64,000 bases of DNA from BTUB01 sp964392765 (lineage in GTDB: Bacteria; Babelota; Babeliae; Babelales; Vermiphilaceae), in assembly GCA_964392765.1 (NCBI GenBank), contig CAYMRF010000001.1, positions 1 through 64,000 on the forward strand, given 5' to 3'. Position numbers and translations under genes: made by a program. This document shows, in pieces, positions 51,317-61,040 of this stretch. Position 1 is the stretch's first letter, and every line of letters begins with the position of its first letter. Under the pieces are notes generated by a model that was given only the letters and a program-made list of their open reading frames with translations, searched no databases and was not told the origin of the DNA.

Positions 51317-53944
51317 CTAAATTCTTCCAATTCGGATACGAATGAGTTTATTTGGATCTAAAACTTCATTCACCGCAGCTTCAATCTCAGCTTTGCTAAT
51401 TGCTTTTAAATTTTTTAAGCGGGTATCAAAATAATCCGCGGGTAAATTGAATCGATCAATAAATAAAAATGCTTCTGCCATATTATAATTAGATTCAAAA
51501 TGATCAACCAATGAGTTCACGAGTGCATTGCGCGCATGCTCAATATCAAGATCATTAAGCTTCTTTTTGCATTCGATCATCGCTTGCTCAATCATACGCT
51601 CTGCTTCTTCAAGCCGATCATTAGAAACTATGGTACGCAAAAACACAATGCCCGGTTGGCTAGAAGATCCATGGGTTAAACGGACCAATGATCCGCCAAT
51701 CGTATAAAATAAACCTGTTTGCTCCCGCAACTGAAAAAGATATGAGCTCATAGAGCCTAAAACACCGCCGGTAAAAATTTGATCAAAAAGCAATAAGGCA
51801 TCAAATCTCTTATCAAGACGTGAAACAGAACGTCCGGCAAAGCAAAGCACTGTTTGATCGCGATTACAATACGTGTTCAAATCTTTTTTCTTTACAGCAT
51901 TGAGAGAAGGATACTCTAAATCAGAGACTTCCATCCCTTGCCACTTGCCAAGATACTGGCTCACTTTCTCATGTACATCAATTCCTTCAAGATCTCCAAC
52001 GATTGCCAATCGAGTTTCCTTAGGAGTACTGTATTTGCGATACGCATCGATCAAATCAGCTTGTGTAATCTTCTTTATAGTATCTTGCGTACCTAGCATA
52101 TTTTTGGAGAATGGATGATCTTTATAGAGCTCAGAATCTACCAGCTGCGAAACAAATTCGGTAGGCTCATCCCAGAAATTTTTGATGTCTGATTCAATCT
52201 GAATTCGCACTCTTTCCAAGTTTTTTTTAGGAAATGTTGCTTTAGTAACTAATTGATCCAAAAGATGCAAAGCAAAATCGAAGTCTTCTTTAAGAACGGT
52301 CATTTGAATCCCGCTTCCAGAAGTACTAATGCCCATACCATGAGATTCAGCAGCATCAGCCAATTCTTGATCATTATATTTTTCTGTTCCTTCAAGCAAC
52401 ATACTTCTCATAAAGCATATTAAGCCATCTTTGCCCTGAGGATCATAAAAAAAGCGAGCTTTAAATTCCAGTCTTAATGAAATTTTAGGCGTTAACTTAT
52501 TTGAATGAGTTAATAATTTTAAGCCATTAGAAAGTTCAAATGTTTTTGCTCGAGGATATTTAAATTCAACCGCCTCCTGCGCAATAACTTGCTCAACATA
52601 CGCACCGCATTCCACGGTTGTTTCGCGAACTTTGCGCGAAAGAATACGCTCATCCTCCTTATCCGATTGCTCTTGCATCGCAAGCCATTCAATTTTTTCT
52701 TGCTCATTGAGCGCTAATACTACTCCTTTGCTCATTACCGAAGGACGCAAATAATTTTTAAAAAATTGATCAACATCTTTTTTACTAAGCTGCTGTTGCA
52801 ATTCAATATATTCATAAAGAGAATTTTCGTTTTTATTTGCTAAAAATGAGCCACCAATCTCATAGGCAAGATTCATGCTATTTTCAAAAAGACTGATATG
52901 CTCCATATGGGATTGCTTGCGCGCACGTTGCAATTCATGCTCGCTGATTCCATCTTTATGCAATAATTCTAATTCATCTTTTATAAGTTGAGTAATTGCA
53001 TCAATCACCGTTTCATCTACGGGGTCAACATTCACAAACAAAACACTTTGATCAAACATTTCATAAAGATCTACTTGTAAATCGGTCGCCAATTCTCGTT
53101 CGTCTACCAATTTTTTATAAAGGCGAGATCCTTTACCTTCACCAAAGATCCAGCGCACCACATCTACCATATGCGATTGTTTTGCCTTTAAGCCGGGAAT
53201 CACCCATGCATACATTAAAATCGGTTGCTGCACATCACGCTTCAGTATGATCGAATAGGAACGAATATCAGGAGTAAATGCGTGCACCTCTTTTTTATAC
53301 TCCGGATCCGCGGGAATGTGTTTAAAAGCATCTTCCGCGAGTGCAATAGCTTCATCTTCGTCTACATCACCTACAATCACAAGTGTTGCATTATTGGGAG
53401 TATAGTGCTTCTTATAAAATGCGAGCAATCCTTTTTGGGTGATGCTCCATAGATCCTGCTTATAACCAATAATAGGATAGTGATACGGGTGTTCTTTAAA
53501 AAGCGTGCTTAAAATCTGTTCGCACAAACTGGTTTGATAATCATCCTTATACATTTTTAATTCTTGGATTACTGCTTTAAGCTCAGCGTTCAATAAATCT
53601 TCTTTAAAGGTGCAATTGCGCATGCAATTAGCTAAGAGCGGCAGCGCAATTTTCCAGTTTTGCTTAGGAAAATCAAAAAGGTAACCAGTATAATCATGAC
53701 CGGTGAATGCATTACAATTGCCCGATAATTTATGGGAAATAAGATTAATATCAGACTCAGAAAGAATATCAGTGCCTTTAAAAATCATATGCTCGAGCAA
53801 ATGCGCCAGGCCTCTTTCTCCATCTTTTTCATCTTTAGAACCCACCTCATACCAAAGTTGTATTGCAACCTTGGGAATAGTTTTTTGAGAATATACTAAA
53901 ATGGTCAACCCATTAGAGAGCACATGCTTTTTTATCTGATTCAC
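51317..53944 (-). CDS. M16 zinc peptidase (two-domain), copy 2, cytosolic
   Basis: A protein of 875 aa. HLLEH (His48, Glu51, His52) and ELKAVIQELK form the active site. No signal peptide: the protein starts MNQIKKHVLSNGLTILV, directly at the first M16 strand. It is a clear paralogue of copy 1 in both halves. The two thus may form an inner and an exported peptidase. Its start is only 30 nt from the divergent ComEC-like gene, so promoters overlap. Confidence 0.9.
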   Translation of the reverse strand: MNQIKKHVLSNGLTILVYSQKTIPKVAIQLWYEVGSKDEKDGERGLAHLLEHMIFKGTDILSESDINLISHKLSGNCNAFTGHDYTGYLFDFPKQNWKIALPLLANCMRNCTFKEDLLNAELKAVIQELKMYKDDYQTSLCEQILSTLFKEHPYHYPIIGYKQDLWSITQKGLLAFYKKHYTPNNATLVIVGDVDEDEAIALAEDAFKHIPADPEYKKEVHAFTPDIRSYSIILKRDVQQPILMYAWVIPGLKAKQSHMVDVVRWIFGEGKGSRLYKKLVDERELATDLQVDLYEMFDQSVLFVNVDPVDETVIDAITQLIKDELELLHKDGISEHELQRARKQSHMEHISLFENSMNLAYEIGGSFLANKNENSLYEYIELQQQLSKKDVDQFFKNYLRPSVMSKGVVLALNEQEKIEWLAMQEQSDKEDERILSRKVRETTVECGAYVEQVIAQEAVEFKYPRAKTFELSNGLKLLTHSNKLTPKISLRLEFKARFFYDPQGKDGLICFMRSMLLEGTEKYNDQELADAAESHGMGISTSGSGIQMTVLKEDFDFALHLLDQLVTKATFPKKNLERVRIQIESDIKNFWDEPTEFVSQLVDSELYKDHPFSKNMLGTQDTIKKITQADLIDAYRKYSTPKETRLAIVGDLEGIDVHEKVSQYLGKWQGMEVSDLEYPSLNAVKKKDLNTYCNRDQTVLCFAGRSVSRLDKRFDALLLFDQIFTGGVLGSMSSYLFQLREQTGLFYTIGGSLVRLTHGSSSQPGIVFLRTIVSNDRLEEAERMIEQAMIECKKKLNDLDIEHARNALVNSLVDHFESNYNMAEAFLFIDRFNLPADYFDTRLKNLKAISKAEIEAAVNEVLDPNKLIRIRIGRI

Positions 53945-53974
53945 AAGAAAAACCTTTAAATATATACTGTTTTA

Positions 53975-55105
53975 ATGAACCTAATAGTAACAAATTTTAT
54001 ATTTCCCCGCCTTCATTATTTATTTTATGCAACATTGTTCCTTATGGCGGGCATATCGTGCAGATTTTTGGCACTCCCTTATACGGCTCCACTTGCTCTT
54101 GCAATCAGCCTAAGTGTAATAGGATTATGGCAACGCTGGCAAAAAGGCTTCTGGCAGCCGCTCTTTTTTATTGCCAGTTCGGGACTTTTACTTGGCTTTT
54201 TGCTTTGCTTTTTGCAGCTGCAAGATCAGCAGAAATTCCAGACTCTTGTTGCCGGTCCTTCCATTTGCTTGCGCGGCACTATTTCCAGCATTGAAAAAAT
54301 ACAAAATCCTCGATTCAATGTGCGCATGATCCTTGAAGTAGATCAGCTTCAAAAAGAAGATCAATGGATCCCCTGCGGGCAAACCATTGCGCTTTATGTA
54401 AATAGCAGGCCGGATCTTTTGGTTGCAGATAGGATAGAAATTACAAACGTGATCTTTAAACCAATTTCAAACACATCATTCACTACCTATTTAGCCAAAG
54501 AAAAGATCTGTGCAACGCTTTTTCTTGAATCACTAAATTATAAATTTCTTGAGCGCCCCAATTTTAGTCTCAACCGCTCGCTCTTTTATTTCAAAGAATC
54601 GCTTTTTAAATCTTTGCGATCCAAAATAAATTATGAAACATTCCAACTCTTCTCTTCAATATTTCTGGGAAATCGCGTTGCAGTAAAAAAACAAATGGAT
54701 ACCACCAAAGAGCCGTTTAAAATATGGGGCACCAGCCATTATCTTGCGCGCTCAGGATTACATTTAGTTATTTTTGTGATTGTTTGGCATTTTCTTTTGA
54801 GCCTGCTTCCGCTTACCTATCTATTTAAACAGCTCTTTCTTTTGCTTCTTATTCTGGTTTACGCACTTCTTTCTTGGTCAAGCGTTTCGTTTGAACGCGC
54901 ACTCTTAATGGTACTTATTTATAAATGTTGCCTCTTAGCAAAATCCCCCTCCCATTACATCCACTTAATTGTATTGGTTACTCTGCTAGTACTCATAATG
55001 AATCCCCTACAACTCTTTTTTCTTGATTTTCAACTGAGCTTTGGCCTCACCTTTGCACTCGCATGGTTTAATTACATTGAAGCCCGCAAAAAACAGGCCT
55101 CTTAA
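53975..55105 (+). CDS. short ComEC/Rec2-like membrane protein
   Basis: A protein of 376 aa with several hydrophobic helices. After two or three helices comes an OB-like segment (LRGTISSIEKIQNPRFNVR, about 105-160), then FKIWGTSHYLARSGLHLVIF, the hallmark of the ComEC channel domain (GxxHLLAxSGxH), and more helices. Full ComEC is about 700-800 aa with a C-terminal metallo-beta-lactamase domain, which is missing; the frame ends at a normal stop and no such domain follows. DNA uptake would need the rest elsewhere. Confidence 0.75.
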   Translation: MNLIVTNFIFPRLHYLFYATLFLMAGISCRFLALPYTAPLALAISLSVIGLWQRWQKGFWQPLFFIASSGLLLGFLLCFLQLQDQQKFQTLVAGPSICLRGTISSIEKIQNPRFNVRMILEVDQLQKEDQWIPCGQTIALYVNSRPDLLVADRIEITNVIFKPISNTSFTTYLAKEKICATLFLESLNYKFLERPNFSLNRSLFYFKESLFKSLRSKINYETFQLFSSIFLGNRVAVKKQMDTTKEPFKIWGTSHYLARSGLHLVIFVIVWHFLLSLLPLTYLFKQLFLLLLILVYALLSWSSVSFERALLMVLIYKCCLLAKSPSHYIHLIVLVTLLVLIMNPLQLFFLDFQLSFGLTFALAWFNYIEARKKQAS

Positions 55106-55183
55106 TAAAAATATTGTTTCCCACTCATCAATTTGAATACCTTTAGTGTATAAAAGGCATCGCCATTAAAGGGGAGTAGGGAT

Positions 55184-56521
55184 ATGGTACGCTTTCAGCA
55201 CAATTCTATTTTTTTGCGTTTTTTTATTTTTGCTTTTTTGATATTTAACCCAGCCATTTCAAAAGAGAAAAAACCTTGGACGTTTATCGTTTACGCAGCG
55301 GCTGACAACAATCTGCGCGACTATGCATCGCGCAACATTAAGCAAATGTCTACTATCGGCTCAAATCAAAACGTGAACATCTGCGTTCACCTTGATATTC
55401 GAATGCCCGGCAGCAAAAAAATGACGCGCCGCTATTACGTTGAAAAAAATAATCCAGTGCAAATCGACATGCCGCAAGAAAAAACCCCTATGAATAGCGG
55501 CGATCCTCAAACGCTTATCTCCGCATGCCGTTGGGCAATCACTAATTATCCAGCAGAACGATATATGCTTGTTCTCTGGAATCATGGAACTGGTATCATA
55601 GATCCTTATGGAAGAAGACAAATTGACACTAAAATGCTCTACAATTTTAATGCAGAAGCAAATGTGTTTGAGCTTGATCGCACTATTGGATTTCTTGATT
55701 TAATAGAAGCGCTCAATGACCCTAAAGGAATTTGCTGGGATGATAGCACGGGCGACTATCTCACCAATCAAAAGTTAGAAGCGGCGCTCGGGGAAATTAC
55801 CAACTCACTTTTAGGCGGCAAAAAATTTGAGATCATCGCCTTCGATGCCTGCCTTATGGCAATGCTTGAAGTTGCAGAAATCACCAAGCGATACTCAAAC
55901 ATTCAAATCGCATCTGAAGAAGTAGAGCCAGGCCCAGGCTGGAGATATGATGAAGCTTTATCGCCATTCCTGAAGGGCGCCCCTGACGCGCATAGTTTGG
56001 CATCTCACATTGTAGATGCATTTGCAACCGCCTACCGCCCGCAAGGAAATCATCCCGGGTTTGTTGATTACACTCAGTCAGCGCTTGATCTTACCCTTAT
56101 TCCTCAACTTGAAGCTAATGTTGACCAATTGGGCAATGCCCTGGCGGCGGCACTAGCCACCGATCAGGCACAAACGTATAGAAATATTATTGGTCAATGC
56201 AAGCGCAAAGGAAATTGCACCCACTTTAATGAGCCAACGTATATTGATCTGCTACATTTTAATAAAAATCTTTTAAAATCAGTTCGCGATACTTTTCCAA
56301 ATCCTAATTTACTTGCTTCTGAAATCATACGAATACTGCAAGAAGGGCAAGCGATTATTAGAAAAGTGGTTATCAGAAATGTGTGCGGATCGAACCTACC
56401 TAATGCCTCGGGCATATCAATTTTCTTCCCGGACCGAAAAATTCACCCATCTTATAAGAAATCTAATTTTGCCAAAAACAATTGGACAAAGTTCTTAACC
56501 GCATTTGTTTTAAATCCATAA
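55184..56521 (+). CDS. secreted clostripain-family (C11) cysteine peptidase
   Basis: A protein of 445 aa with GGGGAGTAGGG upstream. A signal peptide (IFLRFFIFAFLIFNPAIS) is followed by the caspase-like fold: KPWTFIVYAAADNNL, the catalytic His in LVLWNHGTG (His134), and the Cys in FDACLMAMLEVA (Cys223). SEEVEPGPGWRYDEAL matches the family. It probably cleaves after Arg or Lys and could act on host or envelope proteins. A terminator follows. Confidence 0.88.
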   Translation: MVRFQHNSIFLRFFIFAFLIFNPAISKEKKPWTFIVYAAADNNLRDYASRNIKQMSTIGSNQNVNICVHLDIRMPGSKKMTRRYYVEKNNPVQIDMPQEKTPMNSGDPQTLISACRWAITNYPAERYMLVLWNHGTGIIDPYGRRQIDTKMLYNFNAEANVFELDRTIGFLDLIEALNDPKGICWDDSTGDYLTNQKLEAALGEITNSLLGGKKFEIIAFDACLMAMLEVAEITKRYSNIQIASEEVEPGPGWRYDEALSPFLKGAPDAHSLASHIVDAFATAYRPQGNHPGFVDYTQSALDLTLIPQLEANVDQLGNALAAALATDQAQTYRNIIGQCKRKGNCTHFNEPTYIDLLHFNKNLLKSVRDTFPNPNLLASEIIRILQEGQAIIRKVVIRNVCGSNLPNASGISIFFPDRKIHPSYKKSNFAKNNWTKFLTAFVLNP

Positions 56522-56533
56522 AATAAAGCCTTT

Positions 56534-56573
56534 AAAAAGTGCTTCGGAATTTTAACCTCCGAAGCACTTTTTA
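56534..56573. terminator. rho-independent terminator after the C11 gene
   Basis: AAAAAGTGCTTCGGA (56534-56548) pairs perfectly with TCCGAAGCACTTTTT (56558-56572) around a 9-nt loop. It works in both directions. Confidence 0.92.
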
Positions 56574-57108
56574 AATTTTATCTAAAAATAAAAAGATTGG
56601 GCCCAGCAGCAAAAACCTAAAAGATTAAAAAACAGAATCGTCGATTAAACCAATCAAAACAACATATTTTTAAATAATCAAACAACTCCGATGCAACAGT
56701 TTTTTACTTTGTTGCAATTTATTTCTACAGAAAAGAGATACTCTTTAAATTTTTCAAAAAACATTTCAAAAGAGATTGCAACAGTGCGCGATTTTGCGAA
56801 AATATTCTTATTGAAAAAAATGGCCGAATGCAATTTTATCTTTAGATAAGGTACATTTGATAAACAATTTTCATATAGCGCATAAAAAAAAGCAACAAGA
56901 CGAAGGGGGGCCAAAATGCCTAGAATTTTTAGCATATTATTTTTTTAAAAGTTAATTCAAACAAGAATAGCGAAAGATTGCACATATTTTTTGATACTAT
57001 CGAATCAATCGAAAACCGCATAACTATAAAGACAGTGCAACAAACAGAAAAAATATTCCGGGTGAAACGAGACAGGACTTTATAAAACAGTTCCGTGACT
57101 TCCAGTCT
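56574..57108. other. AT-rich non-coding region left of the DnaA-box arrays
   Basis: About 535 nt without a supported gene, rich in A and T runs. It lies between the C11 terminator and the mirrored 9-mer arrays and may belong to the same origin region. Confidence 0.5.
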
Positions 57109-57420
57109 GGTGGATAACTTGGTGGATAAGTGGTGGATAAGTGGTGGATAAATAATCACGCAACATTCGATGCCCTTATTCATTCAGCAAATAGAACGGC
57201 TAGGCATCCAAACATGGCTTACAAACGGCCTTGCCGAGCGCAACAAAAAGTTATCCACAAGTTACCCACCACTTATCCACCAAGTTATCCACCACTTGGT
57301 CATCATTGCAAATCGCTATCTAGACGAGCTAAAGGGGCAGCCAGGACCAAGTTATCCACCAAAAAACGCCTCACCTATTATTATTATAAGTATTAATATA
57401 TATATAAATATAATAATAAG
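57109..57420. other. oriC: candidate replication origin (mirrored DnaA-box arrays plus AT-rich segment)
   Basis: Left array: four GGTGGATAA at 57109, 57121, 57132 and 57143 (spacing 12, 11, 11). Right array, in opposite orientation: TTATCCACA at 57251 (perfect DnaA-box consensus), TTACCCACC at 57262, TTATCCACC at 57273 and 57285 (spacing 11, 11, 12). A ninth box is at 57352. The arrays mirror each other around a ~100-nt spacer, in steps of about one helical turn. An AT-rich stretch (57372-57419, ATTAATATATATATAAATA core) could be the unwinding element. A plasmid-type iteron or a DnaA-titration site are the alternatives. Confidence 0.75.
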
Positions 57421-57624
57421 GGCCCCCCTCCAAACCTGAAACCGACTTTATGAAGCCTAAAAGGGGTAGACCATAGGGTAGCTCGGGGTGCAATTAGGGC
57501 TTGCGCTCAATAGGGGTTTATAATACACTTACGATATGTGCAACTTTCATTATTAAATCTTTATTGTTTATTCGGCACACAGATTTCACCAAACAAGCAA
57601 CTCCAAATTTAGAAGGCATTTACA
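57421..57624 (+). promoter_or_regulatory. nusA upstream region
   Basis: TATAAT at 57519-57524 is a perfect -10 box, but no -35 is seen at 16-18 nt. The transcript would have a leader of about 95 nt before the GTG start of nusA. No other feature is seen in the gap. Confidence 0.4.
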
Positions 57625-58689
57625 GTGAGACTCACTGAAGTTATTGACGAACTCGTTGAAGAACGCGGTCTAGACAGAGACATTTTAAGCGGCATAGTCT
57701 GCGAAGGAATGCTTGCTGCCTATACCAAAAAGTATCCGGAATTCACCCTTAAGGTAGATTTTGACAAAAAAACCAACGAAATGGTTATTTTGGTTGAAAA
57801 AGAGGTGGTTAATACCGTAGAAGACGAGGAATTTGAGATTAGCCTTCGCAAAGCAAAAGCTCTCGACGCTAAAGCAGAACTAGAGTCCAAGCTCTTTGTT
57901 CCCTTTGATGGAAAAATTGGGCGAATTGAGATCTTGCGCGCAAAGCAGGTGATTGCCAATAGCATTAGAAGAATTGAAGCTTCTGCTGTTTATGAAGAGT
58001 TTAAAGATAAAGAAGGCACCATTGTCCACGGCACTATTCATAAGTGTGAGCGTGGCGGTGCGGCCGTAAAAATCGGCGATACCTTGGCCTTCTTGCCTAA
58101 GTCTCTTATGATTCCTGGAGAAAAATGTGCCGCAGGATATACCGTGCGCGCATTGCTTAAGGAGGTTTTGCCTGAGCCTCGAAATGATAATCAGCTTGTG
58201 CTTGATAGGGGTTCAGAGTTGTTCTTACAGCGTCTTTTTGAGCTCGAGATTCCTGAGGTCTTTGAAAAATTAGTTGAAATTAAGAAAATTGTAAGAACTC
58301 CTGGCTACAAATCTAAGGTGGCTGTGGTTTCCCATGATAAAAATATCGACCCTGTTGGAACCTGTGTAGGAATTGGTGGCGCTCGTATTAAGCCAATCCT
58401 TAAGGAGTTGGGCGGCGAGAAGATTGATGTGATTGTTTGGAGTGAGTCTCCAGAAATTCTGATTCGCGACTCTTTAAAGCCTGCGCAAATCAATAGAGTT
58501 GAGATAGTTGACGATCAAAATTGCAACGTATGGCTCAATGAAGACCAGCGCTCTTTGGCGATCGGAAAAATGGGGCAAAATATTTCATTGGCATCTCGTT
58601 TGAGTGGCTATAACATTCACTTAATTAAGAGTGAAAGCCCTGCTCAAAATATCGATGAGATCGCTATGGATATGGAAGAATTTGATTGA
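57625..58689 (+). CDS. nusA: transcription termination/antitermination factor NusA
   Basis: A protein of 354 aa starting at GTG 57625 (AGAAGG 9 nt upstream). Order: N-terminal RNA-polymerase-binding domain (about 1-125), S1 domain (GTIVHGTIHKCERGGAAVKIG, about 130-195), KH1 and KH2 (GTCVGIGGARIKPILKELGGEKIDV and LAIGKMGQNISLASRLSGY). No C-terminal acidic repeats of the enteric type. It controls pausing and termination. infB follows 32 nt later, the common nusA-infB order (rimP and ylxR are missing). Confidence 0.96.
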   Translation: MRLTEVIDELVEERGLDRDILSGIVCEGMLAAYTKKYPEFTLKVDFDKKTNEMVILVEKEVVNTVEDEEFEISLRKAKALDAKAELESKLFVPFDGKIGRIEILRAKQVIANSIRRIEASAVYEEFKDKEGTIVHGTIHKCERGGAAVKIGDTLAFLPKSLMIPGEKCAAGYTVRALLKEVLPEPRNDNQLVLDRGSELFLQRLFELEIPEVFEKLVEIKKIVRTPGYKSKVAVVSHDKNIDPVGTCVGIGGARIKPILKELGGEKIDVIVWSESPEILIRDSLKPAQINRVEIVDDQNCNVWLNEDQRSLAIGKMGQNISLASRLSGYNIHLIKSESPAQNIDEIAMDMEEFD

Positions 58690-58721
58690 TGGTTTTATAA
58701 CAGAAAGAGCTGTAATTGCCG

Positions 58722-60797
58722 ATGCGTGTATATGAATTTGCCAAAGAACATGGATTATCATCAAAGGACATTATTGCTCTTCTTGTAAAGAATGGATTCG
58801 AAATCTCGAGCCATATGTCAGTTCTCTCTGATGAAGCCATGCAGCTTCTAAATAAAGAAGCATTAAGAAAATCTGAAAATCCACCGGTAGCTCAAAAAAG
58901 TGAGCCCGAAAAACAACCCCTTCCGGCCGCTCCCGTTAAGGAACAACCAAGGCCTGTAATGGCAGAGGAAGAAAAGAAAGTGATTAAAGCTCCTATGATG
59001 CAACAACCTCAAAAACCTACTTCTATGCCTAAGCCAGTCGAGCCTAAACGTGAAGCCGAAGAGAAAAAAACGGCTCCGGTCTCCCAATTGCTACTCGCTC
59101 CGTATACGCTAGTCGATCTTGCTGCCAAGCTCAATAAAACCAGCAGTGATCTGATTTTAACGCTTTTGAAATGGGGAATCCTTTCAAGCAAAAATCAGTT
59201 GCTTGCAGAAGAGCTTGTTTCGCGAATTGCCCAACACTATGAAGTTCCTACCGTTAGACCGGTGGTTGAAAAATCACAAGAACAAAAGGCTTCTGCTAAG
59301 GCAACGGGCGGCGAACAACTAAAAGAGCGCACTCCTGTTGTGGTTATCATGGGTCACGTTGATCATGGCAAGACCACTTTGCTTGATTTTATAAGAAAGA
59401 CACGCGTTGCGGCCAAAGAAAAGGGCGGAATAACTCAGCACTTGGGTGCATATGAAGCCAAGACTCCTCAAGGCAATCTTGTGTTTATTGATACTCCGGG
59501 CCATGAGGCGTTCTCAAAAATTCGTGTTCGCGGAACTAAAGTTGCTGATATTGTAGTTCTGGTTGTTGCTGCCGATGACGGCATAATGCCACAGACTGTT
59601 GAAGCGCTTAAACACGCACAGTCTATGAATGTTCCTATTATCGTTGCAATCAATAAAGTTGATAAGGTTGATAAGGCGCGTATTGATATTGTGAAGCGCG
59701 ATCTTGCAACTCAACATAATTTGCTTCCAGAAGAATGGGGCGGTCAAACTATTTACGTTCCAATTTCTGGAAAAACAGGATTGGGCGTTGATAAGCTTCT
59801 TGAAATGATAGTATTGCAATCACAACTTATGGAATTGCAAGCACAGTCGGTAGGAAATGCTTTAGGTTTTGTGCTTGAATCAAAATTAGAAAAGGGAAGA
59901 GGCGCCGTTGCAACTATATTAACGCAACAAGGTCTTCTTAAAGTTGGCGATTACTTTATTGCGGGCAAAACTGCCGGCAAAGTAAGTTCCATGGTTGATT
60001 CCTATGGCCAGCGCTTGAATTCAGTGGGCGCTTCTCAGCCCGTGCAAGTTGCTGGTTTTAATGAGTTGCCCGAGGCTGGCGACTATTTTGAAGTGGTTGA
60101 TAAAGACACGTATTTAAAGACTAAGCAGCATGCGGCAGGCAATAGACAACCTGGATCACAGCGCGCGTATCAATCAGAAAATGATATTACCCTTATTGTA
60201 AAAACTGATACCAATTCTTCAAAAGAAGCGTTGCTTGAGTCTATTGCTAAAGTTTCTAAAAAGAGTGAAAAGGGCTTTTTTGTGTTGCAATCGGGCATCG
60301 GTAGCGTGAGCGAAAGTGATGTGATGCTTGCGGCCGATACTGGCGCACGCATTATCACGCTTCATGTTAAATCTGAGCCAAATGCTGCTCTTTTAGCGCA
60401 AAGAAATAATGTTTCAATAGCATCCTTTGATATCATTTATAAATTGCTTGAATCCTTGCAAGAGCTCTCGATTAGTATGGCTCCCGTTAAAATGGTGCGG
60501 ACTAAGGTGGGCGAGGCGTTTGTGCGCAAAGTCTTTGATATAAAGAATCTTGGCGTGATTGCCGGTGCATATGTGAAGCAGGGAATCTTCTCTCGTGATG
60601 GTTCTGTGGTTATCTGGCGCGGAGCCAAAAAGATTGGTGAAGGCAAAATTTCAAGCTTGCAACGCGATAAAAATACCGTAAAAGAAGTGCATGCGGGATA
60701 CGAATGTGCGTTTATGGTAGAAGATTTTAGAGATTGGGAAGTTGAAGATCGCGTTGAGTGTTTCTTAGAGCGTCCTGATGCAAGTGCTAAAAAATAA
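58722..60797 (+). CDS. infB: translation initiation factor IF-2
   Basis: A protein of 691 aa from ATG 58722 (TTG 58716 is two codons earlier). N-terminal IF2-N domain (MRVYEFAKEHGLSSKDIIALL), a Pro/Lys-rich linker, a second IF2-N (TLVDLAAKLNKTSSDLI), then the GTPase: GHVDHGKTT (G1), GGITQHLGA, DTPGHEAF (G3), NKVDK (G4), SGKTGLG (G5), followed by domains II-IV. It places fMet-tRNA on the 30S subunit. A strong terminator ends the nusA-infB operon. Confidence 0.97.
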   Translation: MRVYEFAKEHGLSSKDIIALLVKNGFEISSHMSVLSDEAMQLLNKEALRKSENPPVAQKSEPEKQPLPAAPVKEQPRPVMAEEEKKVIKAPMMQQPQKPTSMPKPVEPKREAEEKKTAPVSQLLLAPYTLVDLAAKLNKTSSDLILTLLKWGILSSKNQLLAEELVSRIAQHYEVPTVRPVVEKSQEQKASAKATGGEQLKERTPVVVIMGHVDHGKTTLLDFIRKTRVAAKEKGGITQHLGAYEAKTPQGNLVFIDTPGHEAFSKIRVRGTKVADIVVLVVAADDGIMPQTVEALKHAQSMNVPIIVAINKVDKVDKARIDIVKRDLATQHNLLPEEWGGQTIYVPISGKTGLGVDKLLEMIVLQSQLMELQAQSVGNALGFVLESKLEKGRGAVATILTQQGLLKVGDYFIAGKTAGKVSSMVDSYGQRLNSVGASQPVQVAGFNELPEAGDYFEVVDKDTYLKTKQHAAGNRQPGSQRAYQSENDITLIVKTDTNSSKEALLESIAKVSKKSEKGFFVLQSGIGSVSESDVMLAADTGARIITLHVKSEPNAALLAQRNNVSIASFDIIYKLLESLQELSISMAPVKMVRTKVGEAFVRKVFDIKNLGVIAGAYVKQGIFSRDGSVVIWRGAKKIGEGKISSLQRDKNTVKEVHAGYECAFMVEDFRDWEVEDRVECFLERPDASAKK

Positions 60798-60818
60798 ATA
60801 ATTATTATTCGATAGTTC

Positions 60819-60852
60819 AAGGGCTCATCCTTTAGGGATGGGCCTTTTTTAA
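60819..60852 (+). terminator. rho-independent terminator of nusA-infB
   Basis: AAGGGCTCATCC (60819-60830) pairs, with one G-U, to GGGATGGGCCTT, loop TTTA, followed by T6 and more T. Confidence 0.88.
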
Positions 60853-61040
60853 TTAGTGCACTCTTGGTAGGGATGTTGTTTTATTCCGAGTTTGAGAAAT
60901 GTTGCTTTTTTGTTGTTTTTTAAAAAAATAATCATAAAATTAAAGAAATGGCCATAAATACAGCATTTTTGTGTTGTTGCAATATTCGATATAAAAATCT
61001 TTTTTATTTTTTGTTGTTTTTTGAAGAAAATGGTTAGCGT

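Noticed and set aside
57109..57360. CRISPR or plasmid iteron reading of the 9-mer arrays
   Set aside because: Repeats are 9 nt at 11-12 nt spacing in mirrored orientation, and one is a perfect DnaA box; there is no Rep gene or spacer. An iteron origin remains a minor alternative.
57130..57439. Open frames of about 88 residues over the 9-mer arrays
   Set aside because: They are produced by the repeated TTATCCACC and have no ribosome site or coding pattern.
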